Shown here piece after piece: positions 8,975 to 19,282 of a stretch of 64,000 nt of DNA. This DNA is from Streptomyces cadmiisoli (GTDB lineage Bacteria > Actinomycetota > Actinomycetes > Streptomycetales > Streptomycetaceae): the NCBI RefSeq assembly GCF_003261055.1, contig NZ_CP030073.1, forward strand, positions 4,402,001 to 4,466,000, given 5' to 3'. The notes under the pieces are model-generated. The model was not told the origin of the DNA and did not search any database. It was given only the letters and a program-made list of their open reading frames with translations. The stretch's first letter is position 1. The number at the start of each line of letters is the position of its first letter. A program made the translations under genes and the position numbers.

Positions 8975-10174
8975 ATGACGGCCATGACCTCCACCTCGCG
9001 CCCCTTCCTCAACCGCCGCCTCGCCGAGTTCGGGACGACGATCTTCGCGGAGATGTCCGCGCTGGCCGTGCGCACCGGTGCCATCAACCTGGGCCAGGGC
9101 TTCCCCGACACGGACGGCCCCGAGGAGGTCCGCGAGGCGGCCGTACGGGCGCTGCGCGACGGCCGCGGCAACCAGTACCCGCCGGGGCCGGGCGTCCCCG
9201 AGCTGCGCGGCGCGGTCGCCGCGCACCAGCTGCGGCGCTACGGGCTGTCCTACGACCCCGACACCGAGGTCCTGGTCACTGCGGGCGCGACCGAGGCGAT
9301 CGCCGCGGCCCTGCTGGCGCTGGTCGAGCCCGGCGACGAGGTCGTCGCGCTGGAGCCGTACTACGACTCCTACGCGGCCTGCATCGCCATGGCGGGCGGC
9401 ACCCGGGTGCCCGTCACCCTGCGGCCGCACGTCGAGGGTGAGGCCTCGTTCCGGCTGGACCTGGACGAGCTGCGCGACGCGGTCACCGACCGCACCCGGC
9501 TGCTGCTGATCAACACCCCGCACAACCCGACGGGCACCGTCCTCACCCGCGCCGAGCTGGCCGCGATCGCCGAGCTGGCCGTCGAGCGGGACCTGCTGGT
9601 CGTGACCGACGAGGTGTACGAGCACCTGGTCTTCGATGCGGCCGAGCACGTGCCGCTCGCGACGTTCCCGGGGATGCGGGAGCGGACGGTGACGATCGGC
9701 TCGGCCGGCAAGACGTTCTCGTTCACCGGCTGGAAGGTCGGCTGGATCACCTCCACGCCCACGCTGGTCGCGGCGGTCCGCTCGGCGAAGCAGTTCCTGA
9801 CGTACGTCTCGTCGGGGCCGTTCCAGTACGCGGTGGCCGAGGCCCTCGCTCTGCCGGACGAGTACTTCAGCGCCTTCCGGGACGACCTGCTGGCGAAGCG
9901 GGACCTGCTGTCGGCGGGACTGGCGGCGGCGGGTTTCACGGTCTTCCGGCCGGCCGGCACGTACTTCGTCACCACCGACATCCGCCCCCTCGGCGAGAGC
10001 GACGGCTTCGCCTTCTGCCGGGCCCTGCCGGAACGCGCGGGTGTCGTCGCCATCCCGAACGCCGTGTTCTACGACCATCGCGAGGCGGGTGCGCCGTTCG
10101 TACGGTTCACGTTCTGCAAGCAGACGGGGGTGCTGGAAGAGGCGGTACGGCGCCTGAAGGCGGCGGCCGGCTGA
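8975..10174 (+). CDS. PLP-dependent class I/II aminotransferase (KAT/DapC-like)
   Basis: A 399-residue fold-type I aminotransferase. Visible family motifs are INLGQGFPDTDGP near residue 36, NQYPPGPGVPELR, INTPHNPTG (about 177-185), VTDEVYEHL, and the PLP lysine in GSAGKTFSFTGWKVGW near 248. It most resembles the group including kynurenine/methionine aminotransferases and the actinobacterial N-succinyldiaminopimelate aminotransferase DapC; the exact substrate cannot be decided. A second in-frame ATG at 8984, with AGGA upstream, may be the real start. It is monocistronic and convergent with the YbjN-domain gene. Confidence 0.92.
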   Translation: MTAMTSTSRPFLNRRLAEFGTTIFAEMSALAVRTGAINLGQGFPDTDGPEEVREAAVRALRDGRGNQYPPGPGVPELRGAVAAHQLRRYGLSYDPDTEVLVTAGATEAIAAALLALVEPGDEVVALEPYYDSYAACIAMAGGTRVPVTLRPHVEGEASFRLDLDELRDAVTDRTRLLLINTPHNPTGTVLTRAELAAIAELAVERDLLVVTDEVYEHLVFDAAEHVPLATFPGMRERTVTIGSAGKTFSFTGWKVGWITSTPTLVAAVRSAKQFLTYVSSGPFQYAVAEALALPDEYFSAFRDDLLAKRDLLSAGLAAAGFTVFRPAGTYFVTTDIRPLGESDGFAFCRALPERAGVVAIPNAVFYDHREAGAPFVRFTFCKQTGVLEEAVRRLKAAAG

Positions 10175-10455
10175 CCGCCGGAGGAGGGGGGACGGCGGGG
10201 GGCTGACGGCACACGGGTGACAGCGGACGGGTGCGAGTGGGCCGCGGGCGCCGATGCGCGGTGTGCGGGGTTTTCCACAGGCTGTGGACGGACGTGGGAC
10301 CGTACGACCCGGCTCGGCGTCCGGGAAGCCCCTGGAAAGAACGAAGCCCGGTCCGGGCGCGTGACCGCACTGGTCCTGCCCCCTGACCGGGCTCTCCTTC
10401 GCCCGCCGTGCGGGTCCGGCGTCGCTCGCCGTCCCGCATCGGCGGTCGTGGACGC

Positions 10456-10989
10456 CTAGGCGTCGTCGCCGTCCTCGGGCTTCTCCGCGTCGTCGATCTC
10501 CTTCTCCAGACCGAGCTGCTCTACCAGCCAGCGGTCGAACTCGATGGCCGCGCGAACCCAGCTGACCGTCGACGAGACGAAGTGCTCCAGGTTCACCCCG
10601 GTACCGATCAGCATCTGCGCCTCGCCGATCAGGCGGACGGTGCCGTCATCGTGCGTGTGGCTGTAGACCTTGGGCCACAGCGTCCGCCGGTTCCAGTCGT
10701 CGATGGACTCCAGCAGCTGCGCCTTGTCATCGATCGGGTGGGGGCGGTCGTAGAACGTCCGAACGGAGAAGACCTGCTGGTCACCCTCCCCGCGGAACAT
10801 GAAATACGTACGGAACTGCTCCCACGGCGCCGCGAGGTCACCCTCTTCGTCGACGACGTACTTCAGCTCCATCTGGTCGAGGAGCTGCTTCACAAGGTCC
10901 TGATCCGGGACGACGGGGCCCGCCGGTCCTTGGGGCTGCGGCTCGGGCTGGCCCCCGAAGTTCGGAATCGAGGACGGGTCGATGGTCAC
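10456..10989 (-). CDS. YbjN-domain protein
   Basis: A 177-residue cytosolic protein with a Pro/Gln-rich N terminus and a YbjN (type III secretion chaperone-like) domain from about residue 30, including LVKQLLDQMELKYVVDEEGD and FRTYFMFRGEGDQQ. Such proteins are thought to bind partner proteins; no activity is established. The GTG start at 10989 has AAGGGA 8 nt upstream. A small hairpin (11021-11039) lies in its leader. It follows clpB on the same strand, but a strong terminator separates them. Confidence 0.8.
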   Translation of the reverse strand: MTIDPSSIPNFGGQPEPQPQGPAGPVVPDQDLVKQLLDQMELKYVVDEEGDLAAPWEQFRTYFMFRGEGDQQVFSVRTFYDRPHPIDDKAQLLESIDDWNRRTLWPKVYSHTHDDGTVRLIGEAQMLIGTGVNLEHFVSSTVSWVRAAIEFDRWLVEQLGLEKEIDDAEKPEDGDDA

Positions 10990-11120
10990 CGTGAATTTCC
11001 CTTCGTACGGATTCCGCCATCCTCCCCCATGCGGGGAGGGGGGTGGCAACCCCTGGCCGGGCCTGTCAGCCCTCGGCGGAAGGGATCCGGCCCGGTCGGG
11101 CGGGCAGGCCGGGCCGGTGT

Positions 11121-11154
11121 GCCTCCCGGCGCCGGTGGTGCGGCGCCGGGAGGC
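11121..11154 (-). terminator. clpB terminator
   Basis: A perfect 13-bp stem (GCCTCCCGGCGCC / GGCGCCGGGAGGC) with an 8-nt loop, 8 bp after the clpB stop codon. Confidence 0.85.
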
Positions 11155-11162
11155 GGCGGCCG

Positions 11163-13769
<2,607 letters not shown>

Positions 13770-13852
13770 GTATCCGTTCTCCTCCTTGCGTGAGCCTGTG
13801 TGTGTCCCGTCTCCCGTGCCGACGGTGGACTGACTCAGGCAACGTACACAAA

Positions 13853-13873
13853 GTTGAGTCTATTCCACTCAAG
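13853..13873. promoter_or_regulatory. HAIR element (HspR operator) between clpB and a PPOX-fold gene
   Basis: GTTGAGT-N7-ACTCAAG read on the plus strand matches the HspR-associated inverted repeat CTTGAGT-N7-ACTCAAG at all but one position. It stands 84 bp before clpB and 39 bp before the divergent gene at 13912, so HspR bound here could affect both. Confidence 0.9.
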
Positions 13874-13911
13874 GATGGCGGTGGGAGAGCCGAGCGACTA
13901 GGTTCCGGCAC

Positions 13912-14328
13912 ATGTCCACCACTTACTCCGTGGATCCGGGCGATCCGGACCCGTCGTACCTCACCTTCTGGCGGGAGCGGCATCTGTGCACGCTGACGAC
14001 CCTGCGCCCGGACGGGACACCGCACGTGGTTCCCGTCGGGGTGACATACGATCCCGCCGCCCGGCTGGCTCGGGTGATCACGAACAAGTCGAGCGCGAAG
14101 GTGCGGCACCTGCTGACGGCGGGGCCCGCGGGGGCACCGGTCGCCGTGTGCCAGGTGGCCGGGAAGCGCTGGGCGACGCTGGAGGGCAGGGCCTTCGTCC
14201 GCACCGAACGGGAGCGGGTCGCGGAGGCGGAACGGCGCTACGCGGAGCGCTACGAGCGGACACCGGCGCCGAACCCGTCCCGCGTGGTGATCGAGATCGA
14301 GCTGACGCGGGCGCTGGGAAGGGGCTGA
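13912..14328 (+). CDS. PPOX-class (pyridoxamine oxidase-like / F420-dependent) protein
   Basis: A 138-residue split-barrel flavin/F420-binding fold protein. It has the N-terminal LCTLTTLRPDGTPHVVPVGVTYD strand pair, VITNKSSAKVRHL, and an alternating AEAERRYAERYERTPAPNPSRVVIEIEL C terminus. Members reduce or oxidise diverse small substrates with F420 or FMN, so the cofactor is unsettled. TAGGTT lies 7 nt before the ATG and there is no ribosome binding site, so the mRNA is likely leaderless. It shares its upstream region, including the HAIR site, with clpB. Confidence 0.85.
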   Translation: MSTTYSVDPGDPDPSYLTFWRERHLCTLTTLRPDGTPHVVPVGVTYDPAARLARVITNKSSAKVRHLLTAGPAGAPVAVCQVAGKRWATLEGRAFVRTERERVAEAERRYAERYERTPAPNPSRVVIEIELTRALGRG

Positions 14329-14377
14329 ATTCAGCCATGCGGCGCGGGGACGATGTCTCCACATGTCCCGTAAAACT

Positions 14378-14418
14378 GCAGCGGCGTCACCGTGTTCAGG
14401 TCACGGTGACGCCGCTGC
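14378..14418 (-). terminator. Strong bidirectional hairpin, terminator of the DSSWG-peptide operon
   Basis: A perfect 17-bp stem (GCAGCGGCGTCACCGTG / CACGGTGACGCCGCTGC) with a 7-nt loop. On the minus strand it is followed by AGTTTTAC, so it works best for the minus-strand operon but may also end the PPOX gene. Confidence 0.85.
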
Positions 14419-14461
14419 GGGGGGAAGCACCTGAGCGATCTGTTACGACGGGGGAATCGCG

Positions 14462-14797
14462 TCAGGCACTGCGGGGGGTGGCCGAAATGGTCATGGGGTC
14501 GGAAGGCTCCGGCTCCGCCAGCGTGTGGTCGCGCTGGTCCAGGTTCACAAAAATCATTCCGTACCGGATGGCACATCGAACGGGCTGCGGCGCCCCCCGA
14601 GGCCGCCGCAGACACCGGTACGCCCGTACGTCGTCGTCCTCGTCGCGGGTCACCACGACCGGCTCGCCGAACACTGTCACCATGAGCGAGTCACCGTTGT
14701 GGGGGATGGCGGTGACCAGGTCGATGAAGTGCCAGCCAGAGCGGTACGCGGTGGCCATTTCTCGCCGGAAGGAGCGGTCGTCGGGTGGAGTCGTCAT
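14462..14797 (-). CDS. Small degenerate Rieske-like protein
   Basis: A 111-residue protein. Its order of motifs follows the N-terminal Rieske domain of aromatic-ring oxygenases: SGWHFIDLVTAIP, VTVFGEPVVVTRDEDDDVRAY, then a PRGAPQPVRC region and YGMIFVNLDQR. However, the two Cys-X-His cluster ligand pairs are not intact: the first reads CLR in place of CPH/CRH, and the second lacks its histidine. It therefore probably cannot hold a normal 2Fe-2S cluster, and no catalytic domain follows. The ATG at 14797 is 2 nt after the stop of the upstream peptide gene, so the two are translationally coupled and presumably work together. The family call is inference from motif order. Confidence 0.6.
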   Translation of the reverse strand: MTTPPDDRSFRREMATAYRSGWHFIDLVTAIPHNGDSLMVTVFGEPVVVTRDEDDDVRAYRCLRRPRGAPQPVRCAIRYGMIFVNLDQRDHTLAEPEPSDPMTISATPRSA

Positions 14798-14799
14798 CG

Positions 14800-15024
14800 T
14801 CAACCCCAACTGCTGTCATCGGCAGTCATGGGAGACGTCGGTCCCCAACTACTGTCCGGAACGATGCCGGCGGATGCCCGCACCGAGCCCCAGCTGCTGT
14901 CCGCCCAAGCGTCGCTCTTCGCACCGGAGAGGCCACTCAGTGCACCGAAGGCCACCACGGCGGAGAAGGCGGCGACAAGCACCGAGCGAAGCGTTCTCTT
15001 GCGCATAGTCGGCTTCGTCCTCAC
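14800..15024 (-). CDS. Secreted peptide precursor with three DSSWG repeats
   Basis: A 74-residue precursor. Residues 8-32 form a basic then hydrophobic Sec signal, and the A-W-A at 39-41 is a good signal-peptidase site. Cleavage there would release a 33-residue peptide starting and ending with DSSWG. The copies are at 42-46, 57-61 and 70-74, encoded by near-identical DNA (CCCCAACTGCTGTC on the plus strand). The GTG start at 15024 has GAGGGG about 9 nt upstream; the ATG at 15006 is less well placed. It is first in a two-gene operon with the Rieske-like gene and divergent from a LuxR-type regulator. I do not recognise a characterised family. Confidence 0.7.
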   Translation of the reverse strand: MRTKPTMRKRTLRSVLVAAFSAVVAFGALSGLSGAKSDAWADSSWGSVRASAGIVPDSSWGPTSPMTADDSSWG

Positions 15025-15099
15025 TTGAAGGTCCCCTCTTCCCCCGTCGGATAAGACGATGGCTCATTCGGGCACGTAGTGGCCACACAATCGATGCAT

Positions 15100-15119
15100 C
15101 ATGTTCCTGCATGTTCAGG
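15100..15119. promoter_or_regulatory. Tandem CATGTTC direct repeat in the divergent promoter
   Basis: CATGTTCCTG and CATGTTCAGG sit head to tail at 15100-15109 and 15110-15119, overlapping the regulator start. This is the form expected of a binding site for the adjacent regulator (autoregulation and control of the peptide operon). The first copy could also act as a -10 box 5 nt before the ATG at 15111. Confidence 0.45.
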
Positions 15120-16121
15120 ACCCTGGGGGGTGGAGATTTGGCAACAAATGGGACTAAGCAGATACATCCCCATGCGGTGACCGAACTGTGTGAGGATGGT
15201 GGCCGCATTTACGCCCACGCCCTGCGCGCGGGACGCGTCTCCCGGGCGGATGCGGAAGCGGCGCCCTGCCTGATGGAGTTCGCCCTGCTCCACCCCGATC
15301 CGGACGACGCCGACTGGCTGCGCCCGGTCCCGCCGGCGGTGGCGCTGGCACAGCGGCTCCACCCCCTCGAACGCGAGATCGCGGAGCGCAGGCGGGTGTC
15401 GATCGAACTCGCCGACGTCTTCGAGCCCTTCCTGGCACTCAGCGCCAGGGCGACGACGCCCACGCACTCCATCACGGTGCTGGAGGGCTTCGACCGGATC
15501 AACGCCGCCCTCGACCTGGCCACCGCGCAGTGCCAGTCGGAGATGCTGACGGTCCAGCCCAGCGGGCGCCGGCTGGAGCACACCCTCGTACAGGCCCTGG
15601 AGCGCGACAAGCCCCTCACCGACCGCGGTGTCCGTATCCGGACCCTCTATCAGCACACGGCCCGGCACAGCCCCGAAACGCTCGCCTACGTCGCTCAGTT
15701 CTCCGACGGCAAGGTGGAGTACCGCACCATCGACGAACTCGTGGAGCGGCTGATCATCTGCGACGAGACGGTGGCCTTCATCCCCACCCGCGACGACCGC
15801 CAGGTCGCCCTGGAGCTGCGCCACGCCGGCCTCGTCCGCTACCTGATCAAGGTCTTCGAGTTCATGTGGAACCGCGCGGTCCCGCTGAGCACCGGCGCCC
15901 CCTACGAGACCGCCCCCGACGGCATCACGGACATCCAGCACTCGATAGCGAAGCTGCTGGTGGAGGGCCATGTGGACGAGGCGATCGCGCGCCGTCTGGG
16001 CATGAACGTACGCACCTGCCGGGCGCACATAGCGAAGTTGGCCACCGCTCTCGGCAGCGGCAGCCGGGCGCAGCTCGGCTATCTGATCGCCCAGTCGGGC
16101 ATCCTGAAGCAGGAACCCTGA
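15111..16121 (+). CDS. LuxR-type HTH regulator, paralogue A
   Basis: A 336-residue regulator. The N terminus has an IHPHAVTELCEDGGRIYAHALRAGRVSRADAE segment resembling the winged DNA/partner-binding start of TrmB-like proteins. The middle (about 120-260) has phospholipase D-like fold features (EMLTVQPSGRRLEHTL, RGVRIRTLYQHTARHSPETLAYV). A C-terminal LuxR/GerE helix-turn-helix lies near 283-330 (LLVEGHVDEAIARRLGMNVRTCRAHIAKL). It is divergent from the DSSWG-peptide operon, its most likely target. The start is uncertain: no ribosome binding site precedes the ATG at 15111, so it may be leaderless or begin a few codons downstream. Confidence 0.8.
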   Translation: MFRTLGGGDLATNGTKQIHPHAVTELCEDGGRIYAHALRAGRVSRADAEAAPCLMEFALLHPDPDDADWLRPVPPAVALAQRLHPLEREIAERRRVSIELADVFEPFLALSARATTPTHSITVLEGFDRINAALDLATAQCQSEMLTVQPSGRRLEHTLVQALERDKPLTDRGVRIRTLYQHTARHSPETLAYVAQFSDGKVEYRTIDELVERLIICDETVAFIPTRDDRQVALELRHAGLVRYLIKVFEFMWNRAVPLSTGAPYETAPDGITDIQHSIAKLLVEGHVDEAIARRLGMNVRTCRAHIAKLATALGSGSRAQLGYLIAQSGILKQEP

Positions 16122-16232
16122 CCGGCCCGCCGCACCGCCCGGACGCGGACTCATGAGTGACACCGGATCAGGGCGGCACGGACCGGCCCGGGTCGGACTG
16201 GGCGGTACGAGCGGACAGGACGGTCGGGACGG

Positions 16233-17264
16233 TCAGGCCTGGTCGGGGAGGCTGATCACGGCCTCCACCGGATCCAGCGGCCGCGGCGGCCCCTCCAGGC
16301 CAACCTGCGCGATCCGCACCCCCAACTGGGTCCGGCTCGCCGCACCGAGCGTCTCCGACAGCCGGGCGATGTGCGCCCGGCAGGTGCGGACGCTGATGCC
16401 CAGCCGTTCCGCGATCACGGCGTCCTGGTGGCCCTCCGCGAGCAGTGCGGCGATCGACTGCTCCCGGTGGGAGATGCCCTCGATGCCGGTGTCGGGCAGG
16501 GGCGCGGTCAGCGGGATCGCCAGCCGCCACAGCCGGTCGAAGACGGTCACCAGGTACTCGACCAGCGCCGGGTGGCGCAGTTCGAGCGCCATCGTGCGGT
16601 CGGCGTTGGCCGGCACGAAGGCGACCGTGCGGTCGAAGAGGATCAGCCGGTCGATCACCTCGTCCAGGGTGCGGGCCTCCACCGCGTCGCCCATCAGGTC
16701 GAGGTAGTTCAGCAGGCCCTGCCCGTGCCGGGCCACATGGTTGTACAGGTCGCGCATGCGCACGCCGCGGCCGCGCAGCGCCAGCGCGCGGTGCAGGCCC
16801 TCGGAGAGTTCGTGTTCACGCCGGATCCCGCCGGGCTGGACGGTCAGCACCTCGGTCGTGCACGCCTCGGTCGCCTCGTCCAGCGCCGCCTGGATACGTG
16901 ACGGGCCGTCCAGGACGCGGAGCGCGGTGCCCTCTCCGGCGCCGACCGTGGAGGTGCGTCCGCCGAGGCCCGCGTACCACTCGAAGGCGGCGACCGCGGA
17001 TCCCATCCGCCGCTGGCTTTCGCTGACCTCGTCGTACACCCCGCGCAGCAGCCGGGTCATGACCTCCTGCGGCGAGGTCGGCACCAGCCAGTCCATGTCG
17101 TCGGGGTCGGGGTGGAGCAGGGCGAGCTCCAGCAGACAGGGCACCGTCTCGGCGTCCCTGCGCGCCACTCTTCCCCGGCGCACGGCCCGGGAATACACAC
17201 GATCCCCGGCCTCGCACAGTCGGTCAGCACCATGTGGGTGCTCGTCCGTCCCGGGCCCGGCCAT
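16233..17264 (-). CDS. LuxR-type HTH regulator, paralogue B
   Basis: A 343-residue protein colinear with the regulator at 15111-16121: shared EHPHGADRLCEAGDRVYSRA, CLLELALLHPDPDDMDWL, EVLTVQPGGIRREHEL, and the C-terminal helix-turn-helix AALLAEGHQDAVIAERLGISVRTCRAHIARL. The two genes converge, end to end, with about 110 bp between them, so they are likely an old local duplication. The ATG at 17264 has a GGTGGG stretch upstream. Its target is unknown; no divergent peptide gene is seen beside it. Confidence 0.8.
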   Translation of the reverse strand: MAGPGTDEHPHGADRLCEAGDRVYSRAVRRGRVARRDAETVPCLLELALLHPDPDDMDWLVPTSPQEVMTRLLRGVYDEVSESQRRMGSAVAAFEWYAGLGGRTSTVGAGEGTALRVLDGPSRIQAALDEATEACTTEVLTVQPGGIRREHELSEGLHRALALRGRGVRMRDLYNHVARHGQGLLNYLDLMGDAVEARTLDEVIDRLILFDRTVAFVPANADRTMALELRHPALVEYLVTVFDRLWRLAIPLTAPLPDTGIEGISHREQSIAALLAEGHQDAVIAERLGISVRTCRAHIARLSETLGAASRTQLGVRIAQVGLEGPPRPLDPVEAVISLPDQA

Positions 17265-17878
17265 GGTTCATCCCACCCCCGGTTCCAGCGTCTTCCGCAG
17301 CGCAACTATGCGCGGACCGGACCTGCTCCGCAACACGGCTCCTTGCGCCATGGCCCGGGTGATCCCCTGGTTTGCGGGTTTTCGCTCCCCCCGCCGTCGG
17401 GCACATCGCAACAAGCCGACGGCGCGACCGACCGGAAATTTGCAGCCGACGCCCCGTCACACGCGGTACGCGCCCGAGCGCGTCCTGTCCCGTCGCGACG
17501 GCGTGGCAGCCGTACGGCCCGGAGCGGGCGGCCGTGGCCGACGCGTACGGGCGCTGCGGGCCCCGGAAGGGTCGGCTGGGGTTCAGCGGGCGGCCACGAT
17601 GCCGGAGACAGCGCTCACGGGCCCTGCGCGGGGGACATACGGCCGACCCCCGAAGGTGACTGCCCGCCCCGGACCGCCACGGCGGCTGCGGACGGCCCGC
17701 ACCCAGGACGGCTGGCGCCCACGGACAGCCCGCACGCGGACGCGGACGCACCCGCGCGGCCCAGCCCTGCGGGAGACCTCACCGGCCCGCGTCCGAACAC
17801 GGCGCGGGCTGGCCGGAAACCGCCTGCCGCGACGAAGTCGACGACAGGGCGGCGGAACGGCTGCCCCTTCGCGTGCGG
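17265..17878. other. 614-bp stretch without a supported gene
   Basis: Several open frames cross this high-GC segment, but none has a ribosome binding site, recognisable motif or consistent codon bias. A slightly AT-richer patch near 17425-17445 may be the promoter zone of the regulator gene. I see no hairpin, repeat or RNA gene of note. Confidence 0.5.
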
Positions 17879-19000
17879 CTACTTGAGCCCGGCCGCCTCG
17901 CACGCCGCCTTGTAGTCGGCCGTGCAGATCTCGGAGAGCTTGTAGATCCCGTCCGCGACAACGGTGTCCTTGATGTTGTCCTCGGTCAGCGCGGTCACCG
18001 TCACCAGCTGGGCCGGGATGCCCTTGTGGGTGGGGCTGTCGACCTTGTCGCGGGTGAGGGCGTCGAACTGGATGTTCTTGCCCTGGACCTTGGCCACCGC
18101 CATCTCCGCGGCGGCCTCGGCCTCCTGCGGGTAGGACTTGTAGACGCTCATGTACTGCTCGCCGGTGAGGATCCGCTGCACCGCCACGAGCTCCGCGTCC
18201 TGACCGGTGATGGGCGGCAGTTCGGTGATGCCGACGGCCTCCAGGGCCTCGATGACACCACCGGCCATACCGTCGTTGGCGGCGTAGACGGCGGCGATGT
18301 CGTCCTTGCCGATCACCTCGATGGCCTGCGCCATGTTGGCCTTGGCGTTCTCCGGCTTCCAGTCCTTGGTGTCGAAGGACTGGGCGATGTTCACCTTGCC
18401 GCTCAGCTCCGACATCGCGCCCTGCTTGAACTGCTTGGCGTTGGGGTCGGTGGGCGAGCCGTTCATCATGACGATCTTGTCGGAGGAGTCGACGTCACTG
18501 CCGAGCGCCTGGAGGACGGAGCGGCCCTGCACCTCGCCGACCAGCTCGTTGTCGAAGGAGATGTACGCGTCGATGGGGCCTTCGGCCAGCCGGTCGTAGG
18601 CGATGACCGGAATCCCCGCCTCCTTGGCCTTCTCCACACCCTCGGCGATCGCGTGCGAGTCGACCGCGTCGAGCAGGATGACGTCGACCTGGTTGTCGAT
18701 CATCCGCTGCAACTGGACCGCCTGCTGCTCCGCGGAGGCGTCGGCGTTGGCGTACTCGACCTTGCCCCGGTTCTTCGTGAGCGAGGCGACCCGCTCCTTG
18801 ATGATGGGGTAGTCGAACTTGTCGTAGCGGGTGTTGGCCGTCTCCGGCAGCAGCAGCCCGACGGTGATGTCGTTGCCCTTCGTCGGACTCGCGTCACCGC
18901 CGTCACTCGTCGCGTTGAGCACACCGCAGCCGGCCAGCGACAGGGTCAACGACGATGCGACCACGGATATGGCGATACGACGACGCATGGGGGAGCTCAC
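17879..19000 (-). CDS. Sugar ABC transporter substrate-binding lipoprotein (periplasmic-binding protein type 1)
   Basis: About 373 residues. It is a RbsB/XylF-type extracellular sugar-binding lipoprotein with signal peptide and lipobox LAGC (lipidated Cys at 25 from the GTG start). The ligand domain shows VGLLLPETANTRYDKFDYP, VDVILLDAVDSHAIAEGVEKAKEAGIPVIAYDR, VYAANDGMAGGVIEALEAVGI and PPITGQDAELVAVQRILTGEQYMSVYK. GGAAGG 8 nt before the GTG at 19000 favours that start over the ATG at 18988. No permease or ATPase gene is adjacent, so it is an orphan binding protein that must pair with a distant transporter or act as a sensor. Confidence 0.9.
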   Translation of the reverse strand: MSSPMRRRIAISVVASSLTLSLAGCGVLNATSDGGDASPTKGNDITVGLLLPETANTRYDKFDYPIIKERVASLTKNRGKVEYANADASAEQQAVQLQRMIDNQVDVILLDAVDSHAIAEGVEKAKEAGIPVIAYDRLAEGPIDAYISFDNELVGEVQGRSVLQALGSDVDSSDKIVMMNGSPTDPNAKQFKQGAMSELSGKVNIAQSFDTKDWKPENAKANMAQAIEVIGKDDIAAVYAANDGMAGGVIEALEAVGITELPPITGQDAELVAVQRILTGEQYMSVYKSYPQEAEAAAEMAVAKVQGKNIQFDALTRDKVDSPTHKGIPAQLVTVTALTEDNIKDTVVADGIYKLSEICTADYKAACEAAGLK

Positions 19001-19237
19001 TTCTGCTGCCTTCCGGACGTGGCCGCGACGCTGCGACCCGGATGACTGAAAAGCCAACGCGGCGACGCACCCCAGCGTCAAGCGGAATCACTTAACGAGA
19101 TGGCAACATCACGTTCCGCTTAGGGTGTGAACACACCGCGAAATCCCGTCCTGACAGCCTTCACAACCCCTCCTCGCAAGGGAAGTTGGGGTGTCGACCG
19201 GGAACCGCACAACCAATCCCTTTCCTCACGAGTCGTG

Positions 19238-19266
19238 ATCACGAGGGCTGCCCCAGCCCTCGTGAT
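19238..19266 (+). promoter_or_regulatory. 13-bp inverted repeat in the leader of the PA14/FN3 gene
   Basis: ATCACGAGGGCTG-CCC-CAGCCCTCGTGAT is a perfect hairpin ending 16 nt before the ATG at 19283. It is too close to the ribosome binding site to be a plain upstream terminator, so it may limit translation or act as a protein-binding operator. Confidence 0.55.
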
Positions 19267-19282
19267 TCGACCAGAGGACCGA

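Noticed and set aside
8022..8978. Plus-strand ORFs with Pro-rich tails across 8022-8978
   Set aside because: They are antisense to the DUF2617 and small Cys/Gly-rich genes and have no ribosome binding site or motif.
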